This document shows positions 35,684 through 48,302 of a DNA stretch of 60,000 bases, one piece after another. The DNA lies in the NCBI GenBank assembly GCA_950295325.1, contig OX485805.1, forward strand, positions 374,501 to 434,500, written 5' to 3'. Positions within the stretch are counted from its first letter, which is position 1. Every line of letters begins with the position of its first letter. The position numbers and the translations under genes are program-made. Under the pieces are notes generated by a model. The model saw nothing but the letters and a program-made list of their open reading frames with translations. It did no database searches and was not told the origin of the DNA. The stretch comes from Polytrichum commune. Its lineage: Eukaryota > Streptophyta > Polytrichopsida > Polytrichales > Polytrichaceae.

Positions 35684-36318
35684 CCCAATGAAGCATGGTG
35701 ATCTCATATGAATAGTACAAAACATTGTTCTTTTCATATGGATTTTTTTTTGTTTTAACTAGTCTAATAAGATTTAGGTGAGAACAACTCTTCATTTGAA
35801 CTAGAAAATTTAAGTTTACTTAGTATGAACATGCTATTGTCTTGAGTTTTTAGGGAGTAGAGATTCTTTGGATGTTCTAGCTTTTTGGCTCTGTGTTAAG
35901 GAAGTGAGCCAACAATGAATTTCAATAACCACATTTTTTATAAAATAAATTATTCATACATGTCAAAATTTCTAAAATGAGATTGAGTCAAATGTGTCTC
36001 TTTGGTCAGTCAATTGTTTGATAAAATCAAAGTGTTGATATAGAGAGACTATTGTCATTTTAGTAGTTACATGAAGTCCTACAAAACACAAACATTGAAA
36101 AACATGAAATTTGAAAGGTTAATGATTGAGTACTTGCTTATGAGTTAGCATGTCATATGTATGCAGGATTGTATTCTACGGCCTAGCTTTCTTTCAAAAA
36201 CTGGTTCTTCTCATAGGATGCCTTTGTAGCCTAGTACAATCTAGTTTGTAGCCTTCTACCTTTTGTTTATTCAATTCAAATTTTCTAGGTAAATTGCATG
36301 AGCGAATGAGTGTGAGTC
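35390..36318. other. intergenic, nothing recognised apart from (ATT)n
   Basis: AT-rich spacer between the SINE and the decayed coding region. No gene is seen. Confidence 0.35.
35643..35683. repeat. (ATT)n microsatellite
   Basis: About 13 perfect ATT units. Confidence 0.9.
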
Positions 36319-38400
36319 ATGGAGCCAATAGAAGAAGAAGTGATGAAGCAATGGACAGTGATACCTGTAGTCTTACATGCCATCAACTTCAATCTCAAAA
36401 AAATATGGAAGGCTAACCAAGGGAAATTGGAGAAGGCTGGGAATTTTCCATTTTCTTTGTTGGATACAGATGGCCACTAAAGTAGCTTAAGTGGAGCACG
36501 TGAATCAATTAATTGCCATTTATTTGATGGAAACCGAACAAGCGAGAGTGGAAGATAGGTTAGTCAAGATCTTTATTCAGGCTATTGGCATGCACCTTAA
36601 ACTGCCAACTGAGTGGGCGACTAGTAGACAATTGCTTGCAATTATGAGAAAACAACACGAGGTCATCTTTGGAGAATACCCAATAAATACCAGATTGTGG
36701 AAGATCGAGAAAGTTCAACACCATTGGACACTCTGGTTCAAAATCGTGGATGAATACCTTCTCTTCCAACCTTAGATCGAGGTAATGGCTCAGAGACTAT
36801 GTAATGCCTGCGATACAAACCTGGGAGGGAAAAAAGATCATATGGGCCTTCATCATGCAACAAAAAATGCAGGAGATTGTGAGGACCAGAGCAGGGGTGC
36901 CAAAAGCCATAGAGCTATACTCAAAAAAAAAATTCAACTTTTTGCCACGCATTACATACACCTACTCTAGTTCGTGATTAGCCTTCAACTTTGTAGAATC
37001 ATAGTCCATTGTCCAATTCTAGGGCATCCGAGGAGCTAATTGAAGAGAACTGGCAGCTGCAGTTGCAATTAAAAAATGTGAAGAATTACTTCAAACCAAG
37101 TCAGAGCAACTAATTAAAAGAAGTGAAACCTTGATAAGTTTATGGTCAATCAATGTGAAGCATTTGTGTGAGTTAACTCACGCTTTGAAAGAAAAGATGG
37201 ATAATCAGGTAGTAATGTAGGAAAATTAAAGAAGAATATATTTTTATCAATGATAGGTTGCCATGAAAGAAAAAGAGAAAATGACCTTGTAGATGCACCT
37301 AGTTTCTTCCAATAAGATAAAAGAGCAGTTAGGTGATTGCAGAGAGGAGCTCATGCATGCCACATTTATGAATGCCCAACTCATGGAGAATCTAAAGCCT
37401 CAAGAGGAGGAATTATCCCAACTAAAAGCCATGATTAGCTGAGTAAGTACAAGACAACCCTTCATGAAATCTACAGTATCAAGTGTGGAAACAACCTTTT
37501 TTCCCTAGCCGCATTTCATTGTGGATTTATGGAACTGGGAATCTCATAATCTGGTACTTGGAAACTTGTTTCAAATGTTTGCCCAATGTCAGTTTTTCTT
37601 GTTAGTCACAAGCCTTCAAAAGTTTCCTTGGATAGATCACAATCATTTTTTTTAAAGTATGGCAACAGAGTGTTGAGTGAAAAATGAAAAAACTTGTTCG
37701 GCCGAAAGGCAAATTAATCTATCAGATCCTTATTCATCCTTCATAGTTATTGGATACCTCAGAGCACAAATTCTACTCTATTAAGCTTATCTAGAGGGTC
37801 AATGGTTATTGGAATCATAATTTCAAGTCAATGTCAAGAGGAAAAAGGTGTTGTGGCAGGAATACAACCACCAAGTAACTTCATAATTTTACAGTCAACC
37901 TTTGAGTCATTTGCAGTAGTGGCAAGAGTCATTATAAGCTTTATTAATTAGTACAAATCCAACACCCGAACTTTGTTTCAGATATGTTGACCACATATGT
38001 TCAACGTCTTTCTCGTCATCTGAGTGAGGATTTCTTAGGGTCTCATTATCTTTTTCAAGCAAACAAGGCATACAATAGGATAGAGAGGTACTTGAGGGAG
38101 ATTACCAATCAACACAAACCTTTACTAAATCTTAACGGACATGTTCAATTTGATTTACCCCCAAGCAATTTTACCCTAGTACATCAACCTTTAGACTTAT
38201 CCTTGATTAGAAGGCCTTTGACAATATGATATTTGGGTCAATATGCTCACATGTTCAATAAACTAGAAGAAGAACCTATACCTACATGGTCGGCTATCTC
38301 TTGGTTACTTGAAGATTACGGCTTGTCACGAACAGAGGATATGCTTGCAAACATTTACTACAAATGGATATCCAAATAGTGGTCTGCAACACCACCACTA
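36319..38400 (+). pseudogene. decayed coding region, family unknown
   Basis: A run of plus-strand coding-like pieces broken by stops and frame changes. The pieces are: a 53-codon stretch from the ATG at about 36319 (EEEVMKQWTVIPVVLHAINF); the frame 36491-36775 (MEHVNQLIAIYLMETEQARV, then RLWKIEKVQHHWTLWFKIVD); a charged, coiled-coil-like part at about 37065-37440 (EELLQTKSEQLIKRSETLIS, then KIKEQLGDCREELMHATFMN); and 37984-38390 (LTTYVQRLSRHLSEDFLGSH, continuing past a TGA at 38227-38229 to WLLEDYGLSRTEDMLANIYY). The consistent strand and protein-like composition suggest one decayed gene or an old retroelement gag-like gene, perhaps with unrecognised introns. I do not recognise the family. 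Confidence 0.45.
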
Positions 38401-38402
38401 GT

Positions 38403-39469
38403 AGTCTCTAGTCATCCTCATTTTTGTCCTTGCCCTTGAAGGTGTAAGTAGAATCATGCGGCTACACTATCCAATGTGGAATATAATTGGCCTATGATAC
38501 TAGGACCAAAAGCTACAGCTGCAGAGCGCAAAGTTACATATGGACAATTCTTTTAAATTCAAATCCATCACAATTCTTCTTAAAAGTTAGTCCAATTAAG
38601 TATGATTTTCACTTGTTTGTTTTGTTAAACATGTACAAATCTCCACACCAACCGAGGGCTCACATGATAACACAAGGTGGTGATCTAGAGCAAACAACTC
38701 AATGTTGCTTGAGAAAGAAAGGGTTGAAGGTGAGAAAATTCTTAATTCTTTATATGTAGAAAATAGACATTAGATATGATTTGATCCCATTAAATATGAT
38801 ATACACAAGTTTGCAGTTTTCAAATTGGAACAACTAATGAAAATCTTGTATTGATTTTTTTGAATTATGGCGTGGATGTGGATCCTCATTTTAAATAGAC
38901 ACGCATGTATAAAAATGGAAAACAAGAATGTAATATTTTAATTTTCATAATTTGGGGTTCACATAGCTTTTCTAGTGGTGGCCAATGTTCATTGACCATA
39001 TGATGGGTGTTTTATATTGAACTTGAATGCCCTTATTCAAACATGTTTGTGTTGGTCCTATTGCCCAAACTGTCAAACATAGAATATTTTTACAATGACC
39101 AACACCCATAGGTAAAACAATTAACTTCTTTGTTCAAAAGTCTTAAGTGACCTTCTACGAGGACAAAATTCATTTTGGAGCATCCTTCTCTTTCTTATCC
39201 TTTGGGGGGGGGGGGGTGGGTTGGACTTTTCATACCACATACAAACTAGCAAGAGTGTAAGAAGGGATATCATTGAGGCATCAATGCACTTAATATACAT
39301 AAGGGGGAGGTGAGGTTTTTCTCTAGTGTGTACACATAAAAAGGGTATTAAGAGTTTTGAAGTAGATGTATATGTACAAATGGGGGCCCCAAGGTTATAG
39401 ATTATTATATTTTAAGAAAGAAAACATGATTATGGGAATAAATAATGTTTTGTTAGTGATCCTCTGCAC
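38403..39469. other. intergenic, nothing recognised
   Basis: About 1 kb of AT-rich DNA. It includes a poly(G) run at 39204-39216. The 90-codon frame at 38487-38759 has no domain. Confidence 0.35.
39204..39216. repeat. poly(G) tract
   Basis: Thirteen consecutive G. Confidence 0.8.
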
Positions 39470-41099
39470 CCAAATGTGAGCCCAATATCATGCCCACATG
39501 TGTCCTTAATCCTTAAAATCATAAAAACCTTAGGCTTGGTAATTGCACTGGGTTTATAAAAAACATAAAAAGAGTGATGTTTTAAAGATTGGGTTTGAAT
39601 TGAGTTAAGTCGTTAGCTAGGAGTTAATTAGTGAAAAGGCCAAGTAGAATTAAAGTAGGAATTAGGTAATCGCTAGACGGTGTTGGGTCCCAAGTCATTT
39701 AGGGCCAAGTTCACGAATTGTAAGTTGGTTCATTAGTGTTCGTTTTGAGAGGGGTCCCTGGCCACTTGTCGGGCTTTCAACCTTGGAAGCAAGGAAGGCT
39801 CGAAAAGTTCGGATCTGCGGAAGGGAGTGCTGCAAGGGTGAACAGGGAAGGAGGATGTTTGCTGGAGGCGCCGCAGAGGTATGGTTCGATGGCTGGGTTT
39901 ACTGGGAGAGGGCTGACAGAGAGGGGACTGATCTCAGATGCGAGAAGGGAGGATAGCTGGTTGCTGGGTGAAATGGACAGTTCGCGGTAATGCCGTAAAC
40001 TGCAGGGCGATGGGTAGAGTCTGGTGGATGTGGCGAAGGGCTGGGGAGCTCAGAAATGGGAATTCAAGGAGAAAAGAAGCCTCAGTCGCCGCTGCTGGTT
40101 GAAGGGTATGGCCGCTGTGCCCTGGATGGACCGGGCTAAGTGTGTGCACTTGCCCAAGGTCAACAGATTGTTCAGGTAACTGCCGCAAGCGAGATGAGCT
40201 CTTACAAGCAAGGTGAGCTAGCTTTGAAACAGAGCGAGAGCCGCAACTAAACCAAGAATAATTCTGTCGCAGTTCGGTAAAAGGGGAATGTGGGTGATTC
40301 AACCACGTATAGTGGAGAGAAAGATTCGGTGTGGACAATTCAAAGGTTTTGTGGCGAAATCGCAGATACAGGGGAGTAAATTCACAATTTGAAGGTGAGA
40401 GAGGCGGAGGCTGGTAGGAGCGAGCTGGTTGTGGCTGCGGGAATTAAGCGAAAAGGGCAGTCTGGGGACCCTAAACTGAGATGTTGTTGTGCTGCAACAA
40501 CGAGAAGGAGCTGAGGTGGCGAGGCGCTGGGCATGCTTCTGTGCTGAACTCAGCTGGGTTCACTTGCCTTTGGATACTCACCGACCCAGGTCACTGTCCC
40601 TAGACAGGGGAGGCAGAGAAGGGATGGAAGCTGGCTCACTGAGCTGGCCAGTGGGTCGATTAGAGCTGGTTTACCGAGCCAAACATTGCTACAGTCAACA
40701 AAAAGCCTTGCAGGCCGCAAGCTGGATTCACTACCAGTGACCACTTAAGTGTTTAGTTTTGGATTTAGATAGGTTAGGGTGTGGCATTAGATTTCAAGGG
40801 TTAGTAGCATTCAAATGTGGCTTAATCAAATGGTGAAACCACAGTTAGGGTAATGTGAGGGTACAACAGGGAAATGGAAGTTGTCATAAAATAGTTGGAA
40901 TTAGGTGTGATTAGTGTGGGCATTACCCAAGTATTTTAGAATGCTTGTGGTTAAATGAAATAAAGGGAAGGTGCTAAGAGCATCAATCCAATATGGATGT
41001 GGGAAGAGACTATGTTTGTTTTGTAATCAGTTGATAAGCTTGTGGAAAGGTGGCCCCTCACCCGGACTATGACGCAACCAAGGGTGGGGGAGATCTTGG

Positions 41100-42618
41100 T
41101 GTGAGGCCAAATCCACCACCCTTTAGCGTCCTAGTCCGGGTGATGGCTTTGAACATCACATGTATCTACTACAATCTTGAAGCATGTGCAAGGCAATTTT
41201 CATGTTCAAAGGAACACATTTTGTTTCACTCATTGTGCTTTATTAAGGTTAGCCTCTTGGCTTGTGATAGAATGGGCTTTATCAAGAGTCCAACCCGCGG
41301 CTTTAGCCACGCATGCCCTTAAGGACACTCCCCTCACTCTTTTAATCTTTACTTCCGTCTTCTTGCTATTGCAAGAATCCTCCACATTCTCCATTAACTG
41401 TGCACGTGATTTATGGTGACTTTAGAGTGTGCAAGTGTTGAAAAACACTTTACTCCATAGTCAATGTTACATTCACTCACATGTGACTTCCACACACACA
41501 TCTCCTATCCTATTGAGCTTAACACTTGTCTAAGAACTATTTTAGTCTATGATTGGTCTAACACCCTCATGGCTAGTTTAGTGGCACCCTCTACACAATC
41601 TTAGCCTTAGCTTGCTAAACCCGCCAACTGTCTAATTAACCCGTTGGTACAACTCCGGCCTAGTTACCGGCAGTCCCTTGGTTACCCGGGTCCCAGCAGC
41701 CAGTTGGTGTTGTCTCGGCTGCCCAGCAGCCTAATCCCACACGGTCCAGCAGTCTCGGTTGCCCACAGCCTAATCCCACACGGTCCAGCAGCTCGGCTGC
41801 CCACAACCTAATCCCACACGGTCCAGCAGTTCGACTGCCCAGCAGCCTAATCCCACACGGTCCAGCAGTCTCGGCTGCCCACAGCCTAATCCCACACGGT
41901 CCAGCAGTTCTACTGCCCAGCAGCCTAATCCCACACGGTCCAGCAGTCTCGGCTGCCCACAGCCTAATCCCACACGGTCCAGCAGCTACGTGGTAAACCC
42001 AACTACTAGCTACCCTTAATACAAGCCCTCTATTCCACTAATCAAATGTTTTCTAGGTCCTTCTTTCTTTTCTTTTCCTTGCCCCTAAGTCATGAACTAA
42101 TCTAACACACTACTTTCACTAACTACTACCTAGTCACCACATGCAATCTTAAGCTCTAAGAGCTCACTCCCTTGGGAGGCCTTGAGAGAGAGAGAGAGAT
42201 AAAATGAGAGAAAAACACCTTAAGTAGCAAAGAGGGAGAGAGGGAGAGAGAGGTGAGGATAGGGTGAGAGGATTAGCACCTCCAATCACAATCCTTTAAC
42301 CCTCTCCTCCAAAGTAGGGACTAATCCCCATCCGCAAAACCTTCTCATTCCTAAACCAACAAGATGGATCCAAAAGTGGGCATTTAACCCGCGGAGCTCA
42401 CCTTGCCTCACCTTACCCCCCTACTCACATAATCAAGGCATTCTCTTATTGAAATCAAACCTTGGAATAATCACACAACACCACCTAATGCCTAAACTTA
42501 AATCCACACCACACTTCACTCTTTTTATGTTTTGTGAATAATCATAACACATCAAAGTCAAACTAAAATTGGTTTCGAAGAGTTAATCACCACATGTGGG
42601 CACCATTTTGGGCTCACA
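41100..42618 (-). mobile_element. solo LTR (inner), nested in the outer solo LTR
   Basis: A 1519-bp solo LTR in the same orientation as the full-length element. It starts TGTGAGGCCAAATCCACCAC then CCTTTAGCGTCCTAGTCCGG, and ends TGTGGGCACCATTTTGGGCT then CACA. The perfect 5-bp target duplication is CTTGG: 41095-41099 and 42619-42623. It shares blocks with the 46078 LTR, for example CTCCACATTCTCCATTAA, GTGCACGTG and CAAGTGTTGAAAAACACT (TTAAAAAAACACT in the full element). It contains its own minisatellite (about 41690-41985) and a (GA)n stretch near 42185. No internal region remains. Confidence 0.9.
41695..41985. repeat. minisatellite of about 40 bp inside the inner solo LTR
   Basis: About six tandem units containing CCTAATCCCACACGGTCCAG followed by CAGTCTCGGCTGCCCA. 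Units alternate between CAGCAGCCTAAT and CACAGCCTAAT junctions, giving a two-unit higher-order pattern. It occupies the same relative position in the LTR as the 17-bp minisatellite of the full-length element. Confidence 0.85.
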
Positions 42619-42634
42619 CTTGGCTCACACCAAA

Positions 42635-45600
42635 GTTCATGAACTCATGGAAAATTTCTCAAAATTTGGCATAAGATACTTAGCCCCCATCATCATGTCT
42701 AAAAGAAATCTCAAAAATAAATAAGTGGCAACCCCCTCATGTTAATGTCATAAACTTTTGGTCCACATGTTGTATATAGGCATTAAGCTACTACCGCCCC
42801 CACCCCCTTGCGCACGTGGGCATGCAAAGAAGGTGGTGAACAACCCCCCCCCCCCCCCCGCACACCACTATAAAATGTTGACATTCCTTTTTTTGTTGCT
42901 TATGCTAGTGATCAACTATGGTATAATGAAGTTATCCTTAAAACGTGAATTACAGGGTCGACACTAGAGTTCAATTTAGAGTACATGGCAATCCACTACC
43001 ATCATGACACTCATGATTTTGACGTGAATAACATACTCACTACCATACTCCGAAGATGTCTATGCTCAAAGATTTCACAGATTGGTCATTAGTTTGCACT
43101 TGGTATGATACAGCCACCCCTTTACATCTGACATTCAATTACCATTGCTACATGTGGAGCGGTATGTGCCGAGGTCGCTCCATGATGGTGAGAGCGGTTT
43201 GAGTGTTGTTGAGATACCATGTTGAGTGAGTATTGAGATGCGGCATTGAGTTTCCTAGGTGAGACCTTGACTATTTGGTTTAAGGGAGGGAGGGGGGGTG
43301 ATTTATGTGAGCAATTTGATATGATCATGTTGGTCATGGTATCTCTTGGTTCATAGTACACCCTTGAGCTCATATGGGCATCTCATCATGTTGATAAGGC
43401 CTTTGTTGATTTATATTATGATCAGGAGCAATGCACAACATGACATGCTTGTGCGCAAGCATCGTCATGCCAATCCAAAATTAAACCAAAATCTTGTTGA
43501 AAGCCTTGTTCCCAACAATGACAAGTGTAGTACCCAACCTAGACTCACCACATCTCCATGTTGTACCATCCAACCTTGAACATTGCCCTTTGAGAAAAAT
43601 TTCAATGAGGTGAAGAGAATTCGGTTCTATTTTCAATCCCCAATACCAACACAACAATAATTGTTTCCAAATATTTTCGTCTCTCAATATTTTTTTTCTA
43701 TATATAAATTTTTAGCATGGCCACTGCTCTCAATCTACTTGCTATACTTCAACAACAACAACAACAAAAATAATATACAATAAATGAATAATAACTTAAT
43801 GTCAAACGTCACAAGTATATACACGTGATGTCACCCCCATCAGATGACCCCATCTCACATCCACATTTGAAAAATTTGGATTTCATGTGACATGTGGAAG
43901 TATTATTGTCCATGCAATTTATTGCCTTGCCTTACGTCAAATTTGAAGTGTTAGCACTCTCTAATTTTCTTTATTTTTATGTAAGTTATCTTTCTATTAA
44001 TGTGGCACCATAATGCTGATGCTATGTGTATCATGGCTTTGGTGGACATTCTTCAAGGTCCCTGACTCCTCCACACTTGAGAGCTTGAAAAAAAAAAATC
44101 TTTGAGGGATGAAGTAGTGAAATCTAGTAAAAATTTGATTGAAGAGTGAGAATTGAGTACTGCGGAATATATTTTGAAAGATTGAAGTTGAGAATTGATG
44201 ATCTCATCAAGTGTGAGAATTGCTTAAGATTGTTGAGGAATTTGAAATGAAATTATCAACACATTAATACCATATAATCATAATTTTATGTTTTTTTGCA
44301 TGTCACATTTAAGGCACGGGGGGATCACTCCATTGTCAAGTTGAACACCACGTGCGGCCAAAAAAAATCTTCTTTTGGTAAGTTGCACCACCAAAATGGG
44401 TCAATATTTTATCAAATTTGTTTCATGAGTAGATATACACAGTACCTATGACATAGTTAAAAGTGATAACTAAATTTGATGATTTGTTTTTTCCATAAAA
44501 CATACCGTTTCTAACTAGAATGACACAAAATCGAACTAAAAAATTTACTTAAAAAAACAAAGATGACTAAAATTTTCAAAAAAATATACAAAAGATACTA
44601 TCTATGGTTATGTATATGTGGAAAAAATATCGTAAATTTTAAAATTATATATGGCATGTAATATAGGGGTAGCAAACTTTGTCCGCACGTGGTGTCAAAT
44701 TGACAATGAAGTGACCTCCCCGTGATTTAAGGATGGGTGAGCTCAATAGTCATAAGCCTAGTCATTGTTTTTCAGCTACTAATCTTTTTTTTGTATAGGA
44801 TATTATAATATAGATGTGAATGCTCATACATTTAGGCAAAAAAATTAAAAAGTTTGAGGGTGGTTTAAGGGGAAAACAAATGATGAGATGAATGAAGTTT
44901 GTGATGAAACTTCCCATGATTGAAAGATATTGTTGTCAGTAAGTTTGTGCTTTTTCAAGCGCCTTGCTTTGACTCCATAAGCTCAATGGGCACTACAAAT
45001 GCATAATATGGTTCAACAATGTAAACAAAGACTTTTGGATATCCCAGTGATGTGGATTGGTGTGGATGACAAAAATGGCTGTAAGTTTTCAACTTAATTG
45101 GCTGAAACCTCTTCATAAAATGTCATTCCATAGGACCCATAGTGTATTCTGGAAGTTCCCTCAACCACAATGTTGGGCAAGCTCTTTGGGTAGTACAAAA
45201 AACAATCTTCTAGAAGGCGCGAATAAAATCCAGCAGTCATACATTGTCTTAGAGGACAAATTCAATGTGGCACAATGTGTGGGGGGTGGGCCCATTTGAT
45301 TGGGAATTCATGAGAGTTGGAATTGCCATGCACATCCGAGCTTTCACCACCCTTAGACCTAGATGGAGTAGGCCATGCCACACATGGTTGACTAAACCAT
45401 GTAGGGAGGACGAACATATGACCTTCAGAGAAGTGGCAAATGGCAATGGCAACATCGGGTCGGGAATTTCACGTCCGGATGCGGCTCATGTCCAACAATA
45501 AGGTGACATCACAATTCTCACAAATGAATGGAGAACCCACCGAACAACAATGCTACGAATATGTAGGGGTGGTTGTGGTCATGTGGTTAGTTTGTTGCAT

Positions 45601-46072
45601 CAAATGCCAAAGAGGATGAGGAGTGTGCAAAAAGTTGGTGCGGTTGGGTAGTTAGTCCTCAACTACACGTTCTCTCAATTCTTGTGTGTACTGTCATGTC
45701 CAACATTGTCCAACATTGTCCAATTCTCTCACATGACATCTAATGGCCAATGGCCACACTATACCAATGTTTGCAATGTTTGGCAATGGAGGACCAATCT
45801 CCAACTCCACAAGTTCCTCAACCCCAACGAGTGCAACAACCTCTTGATCCACAACTTGACCTATAAATCTTGTTGGCACATCTAAAACCTCAATTCTCAC
45901 TACTCCAGTACCCTAAACGCCTATTTTGTTTGGCCAAAGCCCATTCTAGAATCCTCAATTGCCCTCTTCGGAAAACCTCCAATCCACCTCTCACATCACC
46001 TCAGAATATGGACCATTTGCCTACGCAATAAATACCCAAATGTGGTTACCGAATAAGATGGCCCATCGATGT
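42635..46072. other. intergenic, nothing recognised
   Basis: This is 3.4 kb of AT-rich sequence with a poly(C) run at 42844-42859 and short frames without domains. A 12-bp direct repeat (TTGTCCAACA) is at about 45700-45724. Confidence 0.35.
42844..42859. repeat. poly(C) tract
   Basis: Sixteen consecutive C. Confidence 0.85.
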
Positions 46073-46077
46073 GATGC
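46073..46077. repeat. target-site duplication GATGC (left)
   Basis: Five bases directly before the left LTR, identical to 57616-57620. Confidence 0.9.
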
Positions 46078-48241
46078 TGTGAGGCCAAACCCCCCACCCT
46101 TAAGCGTCCGTAGTCCGAGTAGTGGGTTTGGGCTCACATTCCTCCGCGGTATTGGATTTGGACTTGGATGAGTCCATAGTGCAAGGTTCACCCTTCAAGT
46201 GGTCTTGGATTTAACTGGAATTTCACTTTTAACAACTCAATGTACGATTTCAATACGTATGTGGAGAATGCACAAGTTAACTATGTTATTTTAACCTCCT
46301 TATGCTCGGGTGCTATTTTGTCTTTGTTTGCTTCTAACGTCCATCCGGCCGCTTTAGCTACACAAGCCCTTAAGGATATCCCTCTCCTAAATGGAGTCCG
46401 TGCCGTTGACTCTATACTACCACTTGAACTATCACTTGTGTATTCCGTATCGCTACTATAAGAGGTCTCACTTGGTGTCTCCATACCGTACATAAGCCTT
46501 TAAGTATTAAGAAATACTTATGTGACTTATGTCAATCTCTCCCTCGCACCTTTGGTCTTTGCTTCCTTTGTCTTGCCATCGCGAGAGTGCTCCACATTCT
46601 CCATTAATTTGTGCACGTGGTTTATTTTTAAAGAGAGGATGCAAGTGTTAAAAAAACACTATTCTCTATAGTCAATCTCAAATACATTTACTTGTGAAAG
46701 CCACACATAACACTAACTAGCATAATGTAACTAACTACTTGTCTATGAGCTAATTAGGTAGGCTATCTACTAAGCTCCTTCATGAACCCATCTCTTTACT
46801 TTCTAATTACATAAACCTAGCTCCTTCATAAACCCAGCTCCTTCATAAACCCAGCTTCTTAGCTTCTAACTAAACAAACCCAGCTCCTTCATAAACCCAG
46901 CTCCTTCATGAACCCAGCTCCTTAGCTTCTAACTAAACAAACCCAGGTCCTTCATAAACCCAGCTCTTTACTTTCTAACTAAACAAACCCAGCTCCTTCA
47001 TAAACCCAGCTCCTTCATGAACCCACAACTTTGTAGTTGTAATCCCCAACTACCTCACTAATTATTCAAGCCCTTAACTAATCTTCCTACCTAATTTCCC
47101 TAATTCTACTAACAACCCCTTTCTAATCACACAATTCTTCTCTAATCCTAAAATCCTAAAATCCTAGAGAGGAGAGGGGGAGAGAGAATTTCCTAACTTC
47201 ACTAAGACTAACTAATTCACACAAGTATATTTTTGCACTCATCACAACATCAAGTGCTCAACTCTTAAACATGGAACTTGCAACCACGTGTATTCAAAAC
47301 ATGAACTTTAAGTACCACAAATTGGAATCATGAATTAACTTTAAAATCCTTCACGTCAACACTAATTCTACCAAGAGGTCAAGCCCTCTTCAAGGCTAAC
47401 AAGCCTTGGCTCTCAAACTAAAAACTAAGCACACACATGTGCTCCAATATGGCTTCCCACACCCACACTTATAACTCGTGGGGTGCCTTGGAGCACAAAG
47501 GAAAGAGAGGATGAGTGAGGGAAGAATGAGGGATTATATAGTAAGCTTGAGGGGGTGAGCACCCTCAAGGCTCACGATAAGCCCTTGAGATTTCCTCCTA
47601 CTTAGTAGGCGCCAATCCTATCTTCTAAGCCTTCCTCCCTCAAATGATCAACAAGGATCCTAATTCGAACATTTAACTAGCCTTGGCTTTCTACCTACCA
47701 CACTTTACCAAACTTGGGATGCTTCAACCCAAACTTAGCCTCCTTCGCTTTCCGCCGCCATAACTTTCTCCCCTTACTTTCCCAAATCGTCGCTCACCAC
47801 TTAATTCAAACCACGATGCTTAACTCGTGATTTGATTGGTGCTTTGAGAATTTGCTTATCCTCCACCTTGCATTCTTCCTTGGGCCTTCCCCATTAAGTG
47901 GCCATGATGAGGTGGTCCACTTGTGCGCTCCATGTGATCCTCCATTCATCCCAATTCGAATGCACTTGCCTCTTGAGTCACTTTGGTTGTCTCCATCCAT
48001 TTGTACTAGCCTACTCACTAACTACTCAATCCAAGTTCTCCTTACCTATCCTCATTCACTCAAATCCTTCCGAAGGTAAAAACACAATAACAACTCACAT
48101 CCTAGCCTCTTACAACATGGTACTTCTAAGGCTAACATTTCACTCTTTTTATATTTTTGTGAAGTAACATGCTACTTCAAAGTGCATCAACTAACGTTTC
48201 AAGGGTCTAAGACTAAATGTGGGCACCCTTTTGGGCTCACA
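46078..48241 (-). repeat. 3' LTR (left copy)
   Basis: 2164 bp, TGTGAGGCC at the left edge and GGGCTCACA at the right edge. It contains the 17-bp minisatellite, a TATA-like sequence on the minus strand at 47533-47541 and a minus-strand AATAAA at 46621-46626 that could serve as polyadenylation signal. A short hairpin, AAGTATTAAGAAATACTT, lies at about 46503-46520. Small open frames (73, 70, 75 and 89 codons) recur identically in both LTRs and are not considered genes. Confidence 0.95.
46776..47030. repeat. minisatellite in the LTR (CTCCTTCATAAACCCAG units)
   Basis: Tandem and interspersed copies of a 17-bp unit (CTCCTTCATAAACCCAG, with CATGAACC variants), alternating with CTTCTAACTAAACAAACC spacers. 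An identical copy lies at about 56150-56404 in the other LTR. Confidence 0.85.
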
Positions 48242-48302
48242 TAATTGGCGACCATCGGGGGATGAATCCAAACATCTCTTGCTCCAAGGGTAAGTTGCCT
48301 AG

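Larger units (their letters stand above)
39475..42629 (+). mobile_element. solo LTR (outer), interrupted by a second solo LTR
   Basis: A solo LTR of the resident gypsy family in the orientation opposite to the others. It begins TGTGAGCCCAATATCATGCC then CACATGTG, the reverse complement of the family LTR end. Near its other end it has CACCCGGACTATGACGC and AAGGGTGGGGGAG, the reverse complement of the family LTR start. Its last bases (CTCACA, 42624-42629) are separated from the body by the inner solo LTR at 41100-42618. The target duplication is CCAAA: 39470-39474 and 42630-42634. Without the insert the LTR is about 1631 bp. It must be older than the inner one. The open frames at about 39736-40740 lie inside this LTR and are not genes. 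Confidence 0.8.

Noticed and set aside
39696-39715. TTAGGGCCAAGTTC resembling the Tourist-like MITE end
   Set aside because: No complementary end within several kilobases; kept only as a remark.
39736-40740. Open frames of 84-134 codons
   Set aside because: They fall inside the outer solo LTR and have no recognisable domain.
46240-48167. Small open frames repeated identically at 55614-57541
   Set aside because: They are inside the two LTRs, so identity reflects LTR duplication and not gene conservation.
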